Origin: Volvox africanus
Taxonomy: Eukaryota > Chlorophyta > Chlorophyceae > Chlamydomonadales > Volvocaceae
Direction: 5' to 3'
Assembly: GCA_030268105.1 (NCBI GenBank)
Contig: BSDZ01000103.1
Span: 2,608,501 to 2,672,500, forward strand
Length of the DNA: 64,000 nucleotides
The translations under genes and the position numbers were made by a program. Shown one piece after another: positions 1-10,505 of the stretch. Each line of letters starts with the position of its first letter. Positions within the stretch are counted from its first letter, which is position 1. The notes under the pieces were generated by a model. The model did not search any database. It worked only from the letters and a program-made list of their open reading frames with translations, and was not told the DNA's origin.

Positions 1-608
1 ATCGGGGTGCTACTTCAGGAGCCCGTCACGCATATCCATACTATACCCTATGATCAGGAATATAACCATATATTGCAAAATCACCACCCTTGCGGCAACA
101 ACAGCTGCCTGGCAATCCCGCTGGTGCTTTAACTGCAGCCCGGGATTTAAAGCACGTACCTGGTAAGGGATAGATCTTGCATTAGGTGCCTCTTTTCCAG
201 CCTTTCCGTGCACCTGGACTTCCACCCTTCTAAGTAGCCCACATGCAGAGTTATAGCTACGTGCGCATTTCGTAGCTCCAGTGCTGTGGCCTCAAAACTT
301 CACACTTTCTCGGACAATTTCGCTCAGGCCGTCTTTGGAGGCAGCACTGCAGTGAAACAGGGTGCAGCACATACAGTGGGAGCGAGTCCACGTGGACTTC
401 CGTCAACTCAACGGACATATTTGCAGAAGGGGCAGCTAGAGGATCAACTGTGCGAATTATTGCAAAGTAGCTCTTGACGGACATATGAACAAAAAACGGC
501 AGGCAGACAGAAGCAGGCATCGGCATTGCGTGGCAGCCTAATTATACTTAATGCCTACCAAATCCTCACAACGCGCCAAGCAACCCACTAAATAAGTGCA
601 CTCACTCA
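1..608. other. No supported gene; flank downstream of the CAP gene
   Basis: Short open frames occur on both strands but none shows a recognisable domain, splice-consistent structure or codon pattern. This is probably 3' flank or UTR of the minus-strand CAP-domain gene ending at 609, or plain intergenic DNA. Confidence 0.4.
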
Positions 609-3600
609 TCAAAAGTCCCCATTAGCCACCCGCCCCAGGACCCTACCGTTGAAGAGGAAGGCGAAGTCGCCCTTCTGATTGCCAGGGCCGCTGAAGCGGC
701 AAACCACGAAGGTGCAGGGGCTGTAGAACCCTATCGTGGACTTCTGCACACCACAGCCTACGAAGTAGGAGGCTCGCCATACCAGCTGCGAGGCAGTCAC
801 ATTCATTGAAAAAGTCCGTGTTGGAACCCGCGATACGATCATAACATGGTTTGAAGCCCCTCTGACTCAGTGCAGTACCGCCTCATCATATCTGTACGTT
901 GGGGGCCGGAGAACAGGTACCTCTGCCCTAATGCAGAAAACCTGGTGTGCACCTACTGTGGTTTGGTGGGACGTATTGTGCCACGGAGGATCCCTCTGTT
1001 GCCGTCGGTCTTCAGGACGGCCCACTAGGCCGCCGGGAAGACTTGCCTCCCAATACCCCTCAGGTAAACCACCCATACTAACCCGCACGATAACGGAAGT
1101 CACTCGGATCCGCTCAACATGAGCAGCAGACCATACATTCCCATAGGCACAAACCGCCATGGCGGTCACGAAACCCCAAATTTCCAGTTTGGCCGTATTG
1201 TCGAAATTGACTCAGCTGACCCAAGGGTCAATACCCACAGACTGTGTGAGCGTCTTTTGCTCATCGTCTTTCACTGCAGTCCTCAAGTGCTCACCGCCGA
1301 ATGGCCAGAGCACCGAATCGCCAGAGCCCTGACCCGCCAGCCCTAACTGCCAGGCGATGCAAAATCGGAAGGACGCACCTGTGTAAAGTGACTGACGTCG
1401 TTATTGTTTTTTAGGACGTTGTCAGTGAACGGTGTTTGGGTATTGAAGTTGTACACGCCCTCCTGAGGAGCCCTCAAGACGGGGAAGGAGGGGAGGCGGA
1501 GGAGGGGGCGAACCAGTTAAGAGAGCAAAGTCCGCGCCAGACTATAAGCGTGTCACAGGCCATCGTTTGTTTGTGATTTTGGTGGGGAAAGGAGGTGGGA
1601 AGAGGGGGCCCCTTCTCCTGGGATCAGGCGTCATGTTATGTCAACACGGCACACGGCAACATGTGGTTTTCGTGGTATTGGGGCGAGTGCACGGTGGGCC
1701 GCTGCACTCTACCATGCGTTGAGCTCAGAAGCCACATAGTTGGCAGGGGACAAGGAACGATTGGGGGTATGTGGATGCTTCACGAAACATGCGGGGTGAG
1801 TAGCTTGGTCCTTTAGCAGCTTCCGGACCTATTCTTATATTATAATGGAAGCGTGAACCCTCATATAATTTGTTCTTAACCAGCCTCTCCCACCTCGCTG
1901 TACCAATCCGTCACCGCATATCTGCACATCCATGTGGCCCCCGTCTGCCAGTACAGCAGCTCCCCGAGGGAGGAGTGCACCAGGGGCGCCGTGCAGCCAA
2001 TGCCCGCCAGCGTGTTGGCGTAGCCCTGTGCTGCCGCCGCTAGACCCGAGCTCCATCGCAATGGATTTGCCTGATGCAGTGCACGCAGGCGGTTGATCTT
2101 GTCTAGCGTCACCTGCGCGTCGGCACACATGCCCCCGTCAAAGGCGGCGGAGGCGTTAACGTACGGGGGCGGCGCATGCGTGGGTGACGGCGGTGAGCGC
2201 CCCGGCGTGTACGGCGTGTCTGGCCATGCCGGTCCTTCCGGAGAGGTTGGGGCCAGGAGTTGCAGTGGTGGGGGAAAGGGGAAGCGGTCAGCTGGAGCCG
2301 CAGGCTGGAGGGGGAAGGTGGGGTAGTCGGAGTTCTGTAATCCAAAACTCGAATCTGTATTTGGATCCAGACTGGAACCTTGATCCGGTGAACCAGGAGG
2401 AGGAGGGGGAAGAGGAGGGCCTGACAGCCCGTTCCTGTTTCCGCCGTTGTCGCTATCGACACCGTATGAGTACTCGTCGTCATCCCCGCTACCCATTTGG
2501 TTGTGCCACCCTGTGCCACTGCCGTCGCCGGCATCATTGGCTTCATTGCCTTCGTTGCCACTGTCACCCCCATTATCACCCTTATCACCAGCTGCCGCGG
2601 CGTCATGGCCACCGCTGTCACCGTCGTCATAACTTCCTGTACTAGTGTTGTGGCTTGCCAAAACGACGGGCGGAAGGGCCGGTGGAAGCGCTCTGGTCCC
2701 ATGCTCCCGCTCTTGCTCCCGCTCCTGCTCCGGAGGCGGCGAACGCGGCGCAAGTTGCGTAATGGAGTAACACTCCACAGGGACCACTGGTGAACCTGGT
2801 GACTGCGGCACGGTAGGCACGGTAGGCAGCGGCAACTGTGGGTTGGCGCTTTCCAAGGCGGGGGAGGACAGCGGACCTTCAGGTAAGGAGGTGGAGAAGT
2901 CCGGATCCCTTGCGGCAGGTGCGGGTGACTCTGGCATGAGAGGGGAATGTGGGTGCATGGCGTCATTGGGACCAGCTGCAAGGTGGACTGCTGGTGTTGG
3001 AGATGAACCCAGATGTGAGGGAAAGGGATAGGGGTTGGGTGCCGGGGGCCTGGGCGCCGGGGGGTTAGGTGAGGGTGAAGGACGTAGAATAGGGGGTCGG
3101 GGCTGTGGGGGCCGGGGGCTTTTGCGGGGGAAGGGTGGAGAGGAGGGCGGAGGCGGAGGCCGTGGGCGTGGCGGGGAGGGTCGTGGGGGGGAACGGGGAG
3201 GGCGAAGCGGAGGGCGGGGAGGAAGGCGAGGTTGAGGAGAGGGAGGGCATGGTGACGGGCATGGGGGAGATGGGGACCTCGGGCGCTTCTTCCGCGAGCG
3301 GGGAGCCAGCAGGAACCGTTGATAAGGAGATGAAGGGCCAGGCGAACGCCGTATTGGCTTGTGGTGCTCATGTGGTGGAGGCGGCGGCGGCGGCGGCGGT
3401 GGTGGTGGTGGGGACAGTGGTTGTAACCCCGGTGGGGAAGACGCTCGGGCAGCTGTACGAGGGCCGGTCAGGCGCTCACTCGGTGACAGTACTGATGTTG
3501 GTGCTGGGCCGGAGGTCACCGAGTTAGGTTGCGGAACGGCAGGGAGCGGAGGTAGAGGTGGAGGTGCAGGTGGAGCGTCTTCCAAAGCAGTGGCAGCATC

Positions 3601-5056
3601 AGCAGCCACAATACTAGCAGCAGCAGCAGCGGAGCGGAGCAGCTGATGACCAGCCTGGTTAGCTGGTGGTGATGCCGGCAGAGGAACCTCAGCCACCCGC
3701 CCCGCCATCACCACCACCACCTGTGGGTCCTGTTGCGGGGGCGGGCTCACGGGACCCCCTTCGACCTCGATTGTGGCGCTGCTGCTGAATTGGGGCAGTT
3801 CTCCGAGTGGCGGTGGCGCCAGCGGAACGGCCTGTGCGCCAGCCACCGGTGGAGAGAGCGACAGTACTGGCGACGCCACAGCCGGGAGGGGTCTCCAAGG
3901 CAATTGGCGGGTCAGCCGCGGCGGGGCGGGGGATGTGGCTAGCGGGCCATGCTGATGCAATCCGGTAGTGGCAGGAGAGGTGGCTATGCCGTATGGATCC
4001 GGATTTCGGATTAGCTGCAGCTGATCCTGCTGTGCTGAGGCTGTGTGAGGGGGAGCTCCAGCCTCACATGGACGGGGTGGGGGAGGCGGAGGGGAGCTCA
4101 TTGCGGACTGCGGTGACTGTTGCTGCGGAGACATCGGCTGCAGTGGTAGCTGGCCAGGCCGCGGCGTATGCATGCTCTTACTTTGCAGGCTTGGTTGGAT
4201 CATAGGTGGGTTACGATCCGTGGCCGTGGTGGCTGGGATCAACGCGAGGGAGGCGTTGGATGGGGGAGAATCTTGCACGGTACCCGCAGGATCGCCGCCG
4301 CTGCCGTCTGCTGGGGTGTGTGGCTCAACAGAACGTTCGTTGGGTGATGGCAACGTCTGTCCGGTTTGCGGCTTGTCATCCCCAGGTGACATGAAGAGCT
4401 CCGGGGCTGCTGTGGGACGTGATAGAGGGTTTTGTGGTGGAGCCCCTTGTGTCACCGGAGGTGAACATCGCGCAGATGGCATTTCATTATGGCGCGAAAA
4501 TGCGATCAACTGTAGAGAGCTATCTTTTAGTGCTGAAGAATCGACAATTGTTCCTAGTTCGCTTGACTGTGCTGACTGGAGAGTTTTGATTGGCGATGGC
4601 GCAGCCTTCGGAATTGCCACGCTGGCACTCGGACCAATTCCAAACAGCCTTCGCGAACCTGTAAGTGTGCCTGTACCTGTCAGTATATGAAGATAAGATT
4701 TACATCGTCTCATAGTGTAATAGCCACTAAGGTGTGAGAGGGTCCCCGACAACGCATGCCAACAGCACTAAACGTATTACATTAGGTAATTGAATTATAG
4801 AACTGACTTTCAAAATATTTACAAAAACGCTGTGTTAATAACCTTATCAGTTCACACATCTAGTCCAGCTGTATCGATAATCCAAAGCGGCAGTTAAGAT
4901 GACATCCACCTCACCTGCTGGGAAATCCAAGGTCCGGGGGCTGCAGCTTACTTCTCGTACGCAAATATTAAATAGCAAGCAAAAGGAGAGGGTTGCTGCG
5001 GTCATGCTTGCTCGCTGACTGGTATTGAGACGAATAAGTCGACCCCCAGTCGCCAT
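609..5056 (-). CDS. Secreted proline-rich CAP/SCP-domain cell-wall protein (spliced)
   Basis: Seen: exon 1 starts at an ATG at 5056 (alternative ATG at 5005). It encodes Arg residues then a hydrophobic run (ATLSFCLLFNICV) ending near VSCSP, like a signal peptide. It ends at 4915 before a strong donor (GTGAGG). Exon 2 starts at 4658 after an ACAG acceptor; both sides are phase 1 and rebuild a Gly codon, so the 256-bp intron is well supported. Exon 2 runs to about 1894 and encodes long Ser-Pro and poly-Pro tracts, a basic Pro/Arg stretch, an Asp/Gly/Asn-rich acidic segment and the first half of a CAP domain (RALHQANPL, AVTDWYSEV). The second half (SQLVWRASYFVGCGV, TFVVCRFSGPGN) lies at about 840-609, beyond an intron of roughly 1 kb. 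The exact junctions of that intron, and whether it hides a small exon, are unresolved. Known: CAP proteins are secreted. Inferred: a wall or matrix glycoprotein whose stalk would be O-glycosylated on hydroxyproline. Many opposite-strand frames here are shadows of this GC-rich repeat coding. Confidence 0.8.
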
Positions 5057-6203
5057 CAAAGTTAATGTTATCAGGTCGAAGATTTGATCAGAGTAATCTA
5101 TTAAGCTATATTTTTGACATGACAGGTGGTAACGCCTGAAAAAACTTGGTGTATGCATCAATGATTCGTGAATCGGTTTTTTGGCTGAGGTTTTTTAAGC
5201 TGGATCCAAAGTTGTGGAACCTAAAACACGTAGTATATACAGCTATGCGGAGGTTTATGGGGGGTGACATACCTGGCCTCCTTGCTTGGATGGCGGGCTG
5301 ATGCGTAATCGAACGCGGGTGAGCGGGCGAGTACAATTTAAGATGACGTTTGTTTGTTCACATATGAAACATCATATTGATAATCTCAGGAGTCCAATAA
5401 CTGATGATCTCATGCTGCCCCTACCTGGTGCTCACCTCGCTGTCACCATGCGCACGCGGCCATTGTGGGCTTCACAGCAATATCAGAAGCGCGCCGCAGC
5501 ACGCGCAAAGCGGTGGACAATTGAGTATGTGGGGTCAACGATGCCATTTGGATGGTTTGGGCCATGCCGTACAAATTAAGGTTCCTGTGCAGCTCTTGGG
5601 TGTACTGCGGGAGACGATGCACGCATTTGACTATCGAGTTGGGTGACCAACAGTGTGTTCGAGGACTTGAGTGCGTGTCTATATGGGCGCGGGCTTCTGT
5701 CCTTGCTAATTCGGAGGGTAGCGGGGAGCGGTAAAAAATGCACATGTGCAGCCTAACGCACAGTGCACGCACTTTGTCGCTTGCTAGTCATATGGACTGC
5801 TATTCATATGATTCATGCCATACATATGGAGCGAGGGTGACGCAGGAAGACAGGGGACGGACCCCTGCAGGAAGACATCCAAGATAGCTCGCTTGCTTGC
5901 TGCTTCTTGCTTGGGTCCATTATTAAAGTAGGTCGTCGCGATTAGACAGCGATCCAGTCTCATCAACTTCCATTCTGACAAAATCTGGCGGTATGGCAGT
6001 ATGATGATGATACATTCTGAAACAACAAGTAACATCCTGTCAAAGTGACTGTGTCGTTATATATCTATACCTAATAAGATGTCGAAAATAATTAGTCTTT
6101 CTGATTGCAAAACAAGGAACGTCGTCGGACAAGAAGTTCGTAAAGTTTGTTTCCGTACATATACCTGGGATAAATAGGCTGGGCCTGCCTAACACAATTA
6201 ACA
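5057..6203. other. Intergenic; no supported gene
   Basis: This is likely the promoter side of the CAP gene. Short open frames on both strands have no recognisable motifs. I see no convincing TATA box or repeat. Confidence 0.35.
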
Positions 6204-6396
6204 AAGCTGCCAACTTTGCATGCTATCACTGTTCTGTTATGCTGATTTCCACAAATCTTAATTAAGTCTTCCTTACCTGAATTATCTCAGCCAGTAGCGA
6301 TATCCAGTTATTAGATGTCCATGGAGCGCTCCGGAGTGTACTGTCGCCAGTATTCCGTGTCGGAAGCACAACGCATGTAAGTATATGCTCTACGTT
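6204..6396 (+). repeat. Half-copy of the foldback repeat
   Basis: This sequence matches one arm of the 9471-9986 foldback element (compare 9717-9920). Shared blocks include CCATGGAGCGCTCC, CCAGTATTCCGTGTC and CATGTAAGTATATG. It is a single arm, so it is probably a decayed or deleted copy. Confidence 0.7.
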
Positions 6397-6774
6397 TACC
6401 TATAGATGAATCCACGAATGAGATTGGCGACTCGCTTCGGTACTAGGTGTTTGGATGGCCATCGATGGCATGGCGACCCAGCAACTGCAGGTGCTTTTGC
6501 GATTGTCTAATCTTGCCAGCATGCTACCACGCGCAGAGCATGTATTACAACCGAGGAGCATCTGCGTGCTCTCATGGACTCCGAGGCTTTCCAGGCTTAC
6601 CAGCGCCTGAAGAGCAAACGCGCGTTCTGGGCCGGTAAGTCGGGCTTTCCAACTCTGTCTGAAAGAAGCTGATTTGATGTTTATTGTGCTTAGGTTTGCT
6701 GTTTCTCATAGTTTGCCGACTGTGACTGCACGCAGGCTTGTGGCGGCGGACTTCCTGCAACATTATTATTGTGT

Positions 6775-7122
6775 GTAGGATAGGGGGGTACATCACCCGT
6801 GGCCACTAACCTGGCAGTCCCTACCTTCCCCGGTGTTTCGGGGCTCCCTCAGTCTCCCATGCCGACTTCTCCGAAATTAGTGGTTTTCCCAGGTTCAGCA
6901 CCCACCATCAGCATCCAGCGGAATCTGCTGAATCAACTAAGGCGTCAACCCCGCTACTGGTGCTCGCAGGTCACTATAATTGGGGTCGTCACCGTCCATT
7001 GACATGGGGGCACCCTGCCCTTAACATTAGGGTCTTTGACCCGCTCTCGGTCGGGGTAGAACCTGGAACTCCAGGGGCATATTAGCCGTGCCATAACAGT
7101 CGTGCCTGAAAACGTATATTAT
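6775..7122 (+). mobile_element. SINE-like repeat, copy A
   Basis: One of three related repeats (others at 9999-10248 and 12139-12476), starting near GGATAGGGGGGTACATCACC and sharing CACTAACCTGGCAGTCCC. It is flanked by ATTATTGTGT at 6765-6774 and 7123-7132. Removing the insert and one flank copy restores a host reading frame. No clear Pol III A and B boxes and no coding domain were seen, so the SINE label is an inference from size, copy number and variable-length flanking repeats. Confidence 0.65.
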
Positions 7123-7749
7123 ATTATTGTGTTGTTGTTCGTTCTCGGGGTCCTCGGGACCTTCAGCTGGATGCCCAGTCTTAATCAGAAGGACCAGGCA
7201 CCTGCACAGCAGGTATGTCGGTGTATGTAGGTGAAACGAGTAATGGATCGGTCGTCATCATCGAATTCACTACTCCATCGAGCGATCATCCGTCCTGCTG
7301 CCTGCCTGCTGGTGCCTTCCGTATATCGACGTGCTTATAGTTAAAAGCCCGCTTTCATTTATTCTTTCGCTTTTCAACAATCACCCCAGGCGGCCTCGGC
7401 GGACGACTCCTATCCTATGACGGCCCTCCTTCTGCCCACAGCAGCGGATACGGTGCTATTAACTGTTGTTTCCTCAAGCGAACCACCACCACCAGCAGTT
7501 CATCTGTCAGTTGTGACCACTGATGCGGCTGTGGCTGACGAGCCAAATCATCACGCTGATAACGACAACGCCATTATCACTGCTGCTAGCGCCAACAACT
7601 ACAACGCCACGGCGAAGATGCCTGACGATGACCGGGACCGCCATGACCGCTGGATCAACAACCTCGAGAGCGTTGAAGCGGCTGCCAAGGTACGTGGGTG
7701 CGCTTCGTTGTTACTGCTGGCGGCCTGGTCCGCAGCTTTCCCCTGCCTG

Positions 7750-8140
7750 TGTAGTATAGTGGGGTATCTACGGGCAGTGTCAAACGATCCTGGACCTTCG
7801 ATGTTCATCCATCCCATCGGGCCTTTGTTGGTCGACACAACAGAGATACATCATTGGTATCGTCCAGGTTCGAATCCCTCCACCTACGGGACGGTGAGGG
7901 CGGTTCAGACTGGTAGATGACTCGGGAAACCATCACCAGGCCGTGAGGGATCGAATCTGTCAGACTACAGACTAGGTTGAGGGCTGGCCCCTAGACTGTA
8001 GGATGCGAGGACGCACCCTCTCTGAGGGGGAATACTTGTAGTATCCTGGGGTGTCTACGGGCAGTATCAAAGGATCCTGGACCTTAAATGGTCATCCTTC
8101 CGATCGGGCCTTTGTTGGCCGACACAACAGAGATACAACA
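7750..8140 (+). mobile_element. Complete TRIM (miniature LTR retrotransposon)
   Basis: Seen: two 104-bp direct repeats (7750-7853 and 8037-8140), TG...CA ended and about 88% identical by eye. They enclose 183 bp without coding capacity. The internal part starts TTGGTATCGTCCAGG, a primer-binding-site-like sequence (TGGTATC matches the complement of initiator-Met tRNA 3' ends). It ends with a purine tract GAGGGGG just before the right LTR. GCCTG flanks both ends (7745-7749 and 8141-8145) as a 5-bp target duplication. The hairpin TGCG-AGGA-CGCA (8004-8015) upstream of the purine tract matches the equivalent site in the large gypsy elements of this window. It must have been mobilised by enzymes of another element. 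It sits in an intron-like position of the plus-strand host gene fragment. Confidence 0.88.
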
Positions 8141-8604
8141 GCCTGCCAAGCGACCGGGTGGATGCGTGGGGGTGTATTTAAGTACGTGCTTGTATACGGT
8201 CCTGCACGCATGCAAATAGAGGTACATCATGATGGTAATAGTCCCGGCTGCCTACATGAAGATAACCTACGCATATGAAGGTGATGTGAGCAATGATGCA
8301 TATATTCAGTCTCGCTGCTTTATGCATTTTACACTTACACTCGCACAGGCCTGGGACCGTATTTGGTACGTTGTTGGGACGGCCCAAGCATCCAGGAGTG
8401 TGCACTGCCACCACCGCCACCGCAACCGCAAGCGCCACCGCCACCGCTGCTATTTCACGTGAGCCGCAGCCAGCAGCAACATCCCATCAGCAGTCTTCAG
8501 AGGTGGCTGATGAGGCCATCTGGCCTTTTGAAGATGGCGACAGCAGCTTCACTGGCAACAGCAACGTGACATGTCAAGATATTATAATTATTATTAAGGT
8601 ATAT

Positions 8605-8632
8605 ACGCACCATATATATATATATGGTGCGT
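8605..8632. repeat. 28-bp perfect palindrome
   Basis: ACGCACC, an AT alternating core and GGTGCGT form a perfect inverted repeat able to fold as a hairpin or cruciform. No function is evident. Confidence 0.6.
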
Positions 8633-8865
8633 GATGTTTGTTTTCGAAGTAGTATCCATGTACATCCTGCTGTGTGGACCATCTATCCAAGCGCTCGATC
8701 ACTTAGGTCATGGTATTTTACATTGATGCTTTGCCTTTTTCGTTCGCATGCACTGGACGACTTCTTTATGACCGCTTTTGGAAGGCCCAAGATGACGACG
8801 GTCTGCGCCGCCGCTATTGTCGTCCCATGTATGACTGCCATGTCGATTGACATCCAGGTCTGACA

Positions 8866-9470
8866 ACCGCACAAAACTCTAATCCATGGACAACTCCATG
8901 CGCCAAGTGCAAGGCCAAGTGCAAGGCCAAGCTTTCAACAACAACGGATTCCGACTCCATTATCTTTCTGTGAGCGTACGGCTTCATAAACGTCCTGGTA
9001 AGTGTGTAGCGGAAGTTATTAAATATCTGCATTAGGTAGGCCAGTCTTTGCGTGTATGCATGCATTCTGCATGTATGCATGTATGCATCAGGATGCATGG
9101 CTGCATGCATACATGCATGCATGCATGCATGTTTTGCTTTTCATTCCGGATGTTCTATCCTAAGTATATAACCTGCTGCTAGTTGTCGATTCCGAATGCC
9201 TGTTGACTGGTTTAGTTATATGTTAACATGCATCATCTGCACTTTAGCCATGCATCTTACGGGCGGTGGGGACGGAGTGAGGTCGGGGTAGAGAGATGGT
9301 GCTCACCGATCGACAGCAGGCGGTGGTTGCTATCTAGATGCTCGTTGCTTTGCTTGTCAGCATTTCCAACATACATACGGCATGTTACATCGTTTGTGCA
9401 TTATTATAGTAACATATAATTTACTTAATTATTAATGCACGGAACTAATGCATACAATTGCAGGCTTTCG
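8866..9470. other. No supported gene; includes a TGCATG microsatellite
   Basis: A short GCCAAGTGCAAG repeat lies near 8905-8930 and a TGCATG/ATGC-rich tract at about 9052-9133. No coding domain is visible in the stretch. Confidence 0.4.
9052..9133. repeat. TGCATG-type simple repeat
   Basis: Tandem and interrupted TGCATG, CATACATG and ATGCATGC units. It is self-complementary low-complexity DNA. Confidence 0.75.
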
Positions 9471-9986
9471 GGGTGCTGGTCTGTCTTCGGTGCACCCCAG
9501 CCGATGATGAGCCGCAGATGCGGCAGCCTCTCATCCTAGACAGAACATATACCTACATGCGTTATGCTTTCGACAATACTGAGTGCTGACGACAGTATAC
9601 TCAGGAGCGCTCCATGGTTGTCTACGGTAATTGATAACTGGATACTGGTACCGGCTGACATATTTTAGGTAACGGAAACTTAATAAAGATTTATGGAAAT
9701 CAGCATAACATAATTAAGAAAGCTGTCAACCTTGCTTGTTATCACTGTTGTGTTATGAGGATTCCCATGAATCTTTATCAAGTTTTTGTTATCGGAGTTA
9801 ACTCAGCCAGTACCGGTATCCAGTTATCATTTACCCTAGACAACCATGGAGCGCTCCCGAGTATACTGTCACCAGTATTCCGTGTCAGAAGCGCAACACA
9901 TGTAAGTATATGTTCTGTCCAGGATGAGAGGCTGCCGTGTCTGCGGCTCATCATCGTTGGGGTGGACCGAAGACAGACCAGCACCC
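9471..9986. mobile_element. 516-bp foldback (long inverted repeat) element
   Basis: The left arm starts GGGTGCTGGTCTGTCTTCGG and the right arm ends with its complement. The complementarity extends, with scattered mismatches, about 255 bp inward to a centre near 9728. There is no open frame of note. It could be a foldback or MITE-like element, or a hairpin-forming locus. A half-copy lies at 6204-6396. It adjoins SINE-like copy B. A target duplication could not be assigned. Confidence 0.75.
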
Positions 9987-9998
9987 TGATATTGTATG

Positions 9999-10248
9999 TG
10001 GGATAGGGGGGTACAGCTTCACCCGTGGCCACTAACCTGGCAGTCCCTACCTTCCCCAGTATTTCAGGGAACCCTCATCAGGTCTCCCATGCCAACTTCT
10101 CCGAATTCAGTGCTCTTCCCGGGTTCAGCACCCACCACCAGCATCCAGCGGAATCTGCTGAATCAACTAAGGCGTCAACTCCGCTCCTGGTCAGCTCGCA
10201 GGTCACTATAATCGGGTCCTTCACCATCCATCGATATGGGGGCACCCA
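9999..10248 (+). mobile_element. SINE-like repeat, copy B (truncated)
   Basis: Matches copies A and C from GGATAGGGGGGTAC through the CACTAACCTGG block to GGGGGCACCC, then stops about 90 bp short of their ends. TGATATTGTATG lies just before it and again at 10249-10260, a likely 12-bp target duplication. Confidence 0.65.
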
Positions 10249-10505
10249 TGATATTGTATGCATTAGACCCTACGAGCAGTATGAGGAAGGGACTGATCCA
10301 TGGACTGACCCATCTGGTCCCATCTACAATGGTGCCTGGAGGATTCCATGGAAAAGACGGATATATATGGGCAAGAAGTCGTGGGTGAGATGCACGATGT
10401 GTTCTTCAATGTATTTAATGGCGATTGTATGGGAAACGCATTTGGCCAAGAGAACTAGAAGGGTACTACTGTGTTGCTGCTACTGCTGCTGGTGAAGGCG
10501 AGTGA

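Larger units (their letters stand above)
6520..8565 (+). pseudogene. Host gene fragment with a membrane-segment exon, disrupted by a repeat
   Basis: Seen: exon 6520-6634 follows a CCAG acceptor and ends at donor GTAAGT in phase 1. Exon 2 begins at 6736 after GCAG with matching phase. It continues to 7212 (donor GTATGT) if the SINE-like insert plus one 10-bp flank copy (6775-7132) is removed. That restored frame contains a hydrophobic run, IIIVLLFVLGVLGTFSW, probably a membrane helix. Exon 7390-7689 is flanked by CCCCAG and GTACGT and is phase 0. It encodes a Thr/Ala- then Asp/Asn-rich segment. A candidate Pro-rich exon lies at 8396-8565. The family is not recognised. The insert breaks exon 2, so the gene is probably inactive in this form, although the 5' and 3' ends were not found. 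A weaker further exon may follow the CTTAG at about 8705. Confidence 0.45.

Noticed and set aside
2093..4690. Many long plus-strand open frames opposite the Pro-rich gene
   Set aside because: They are shadows of the GC-rich Pro/Ser coding on the minus strand: low-complexity Gly/Ala/Arg strings with no domains or splice support.
7190..7325. Short inverted segments around CAGCAGG and GGATCGGTCG as a structured RNA
   Set aside because: The pairing is patchy and not clearly better than chance for this intron-like stretch.
7860..7885. GGTTCGAATCC inside the TRIM as a tRNA gene B box
   Set aside because: No A box, acceptor or anticodon stem surrounds it. It lies in the extended primer-binding region, where tRNA-complementary sequence is expected.
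10025..10495. 156-codon plus-strand frame as a gene
   Set aside because: Its first half is the SINE-like repeat copy B and the rest (10261-10495) has no recognisable motif; no splice or start support.
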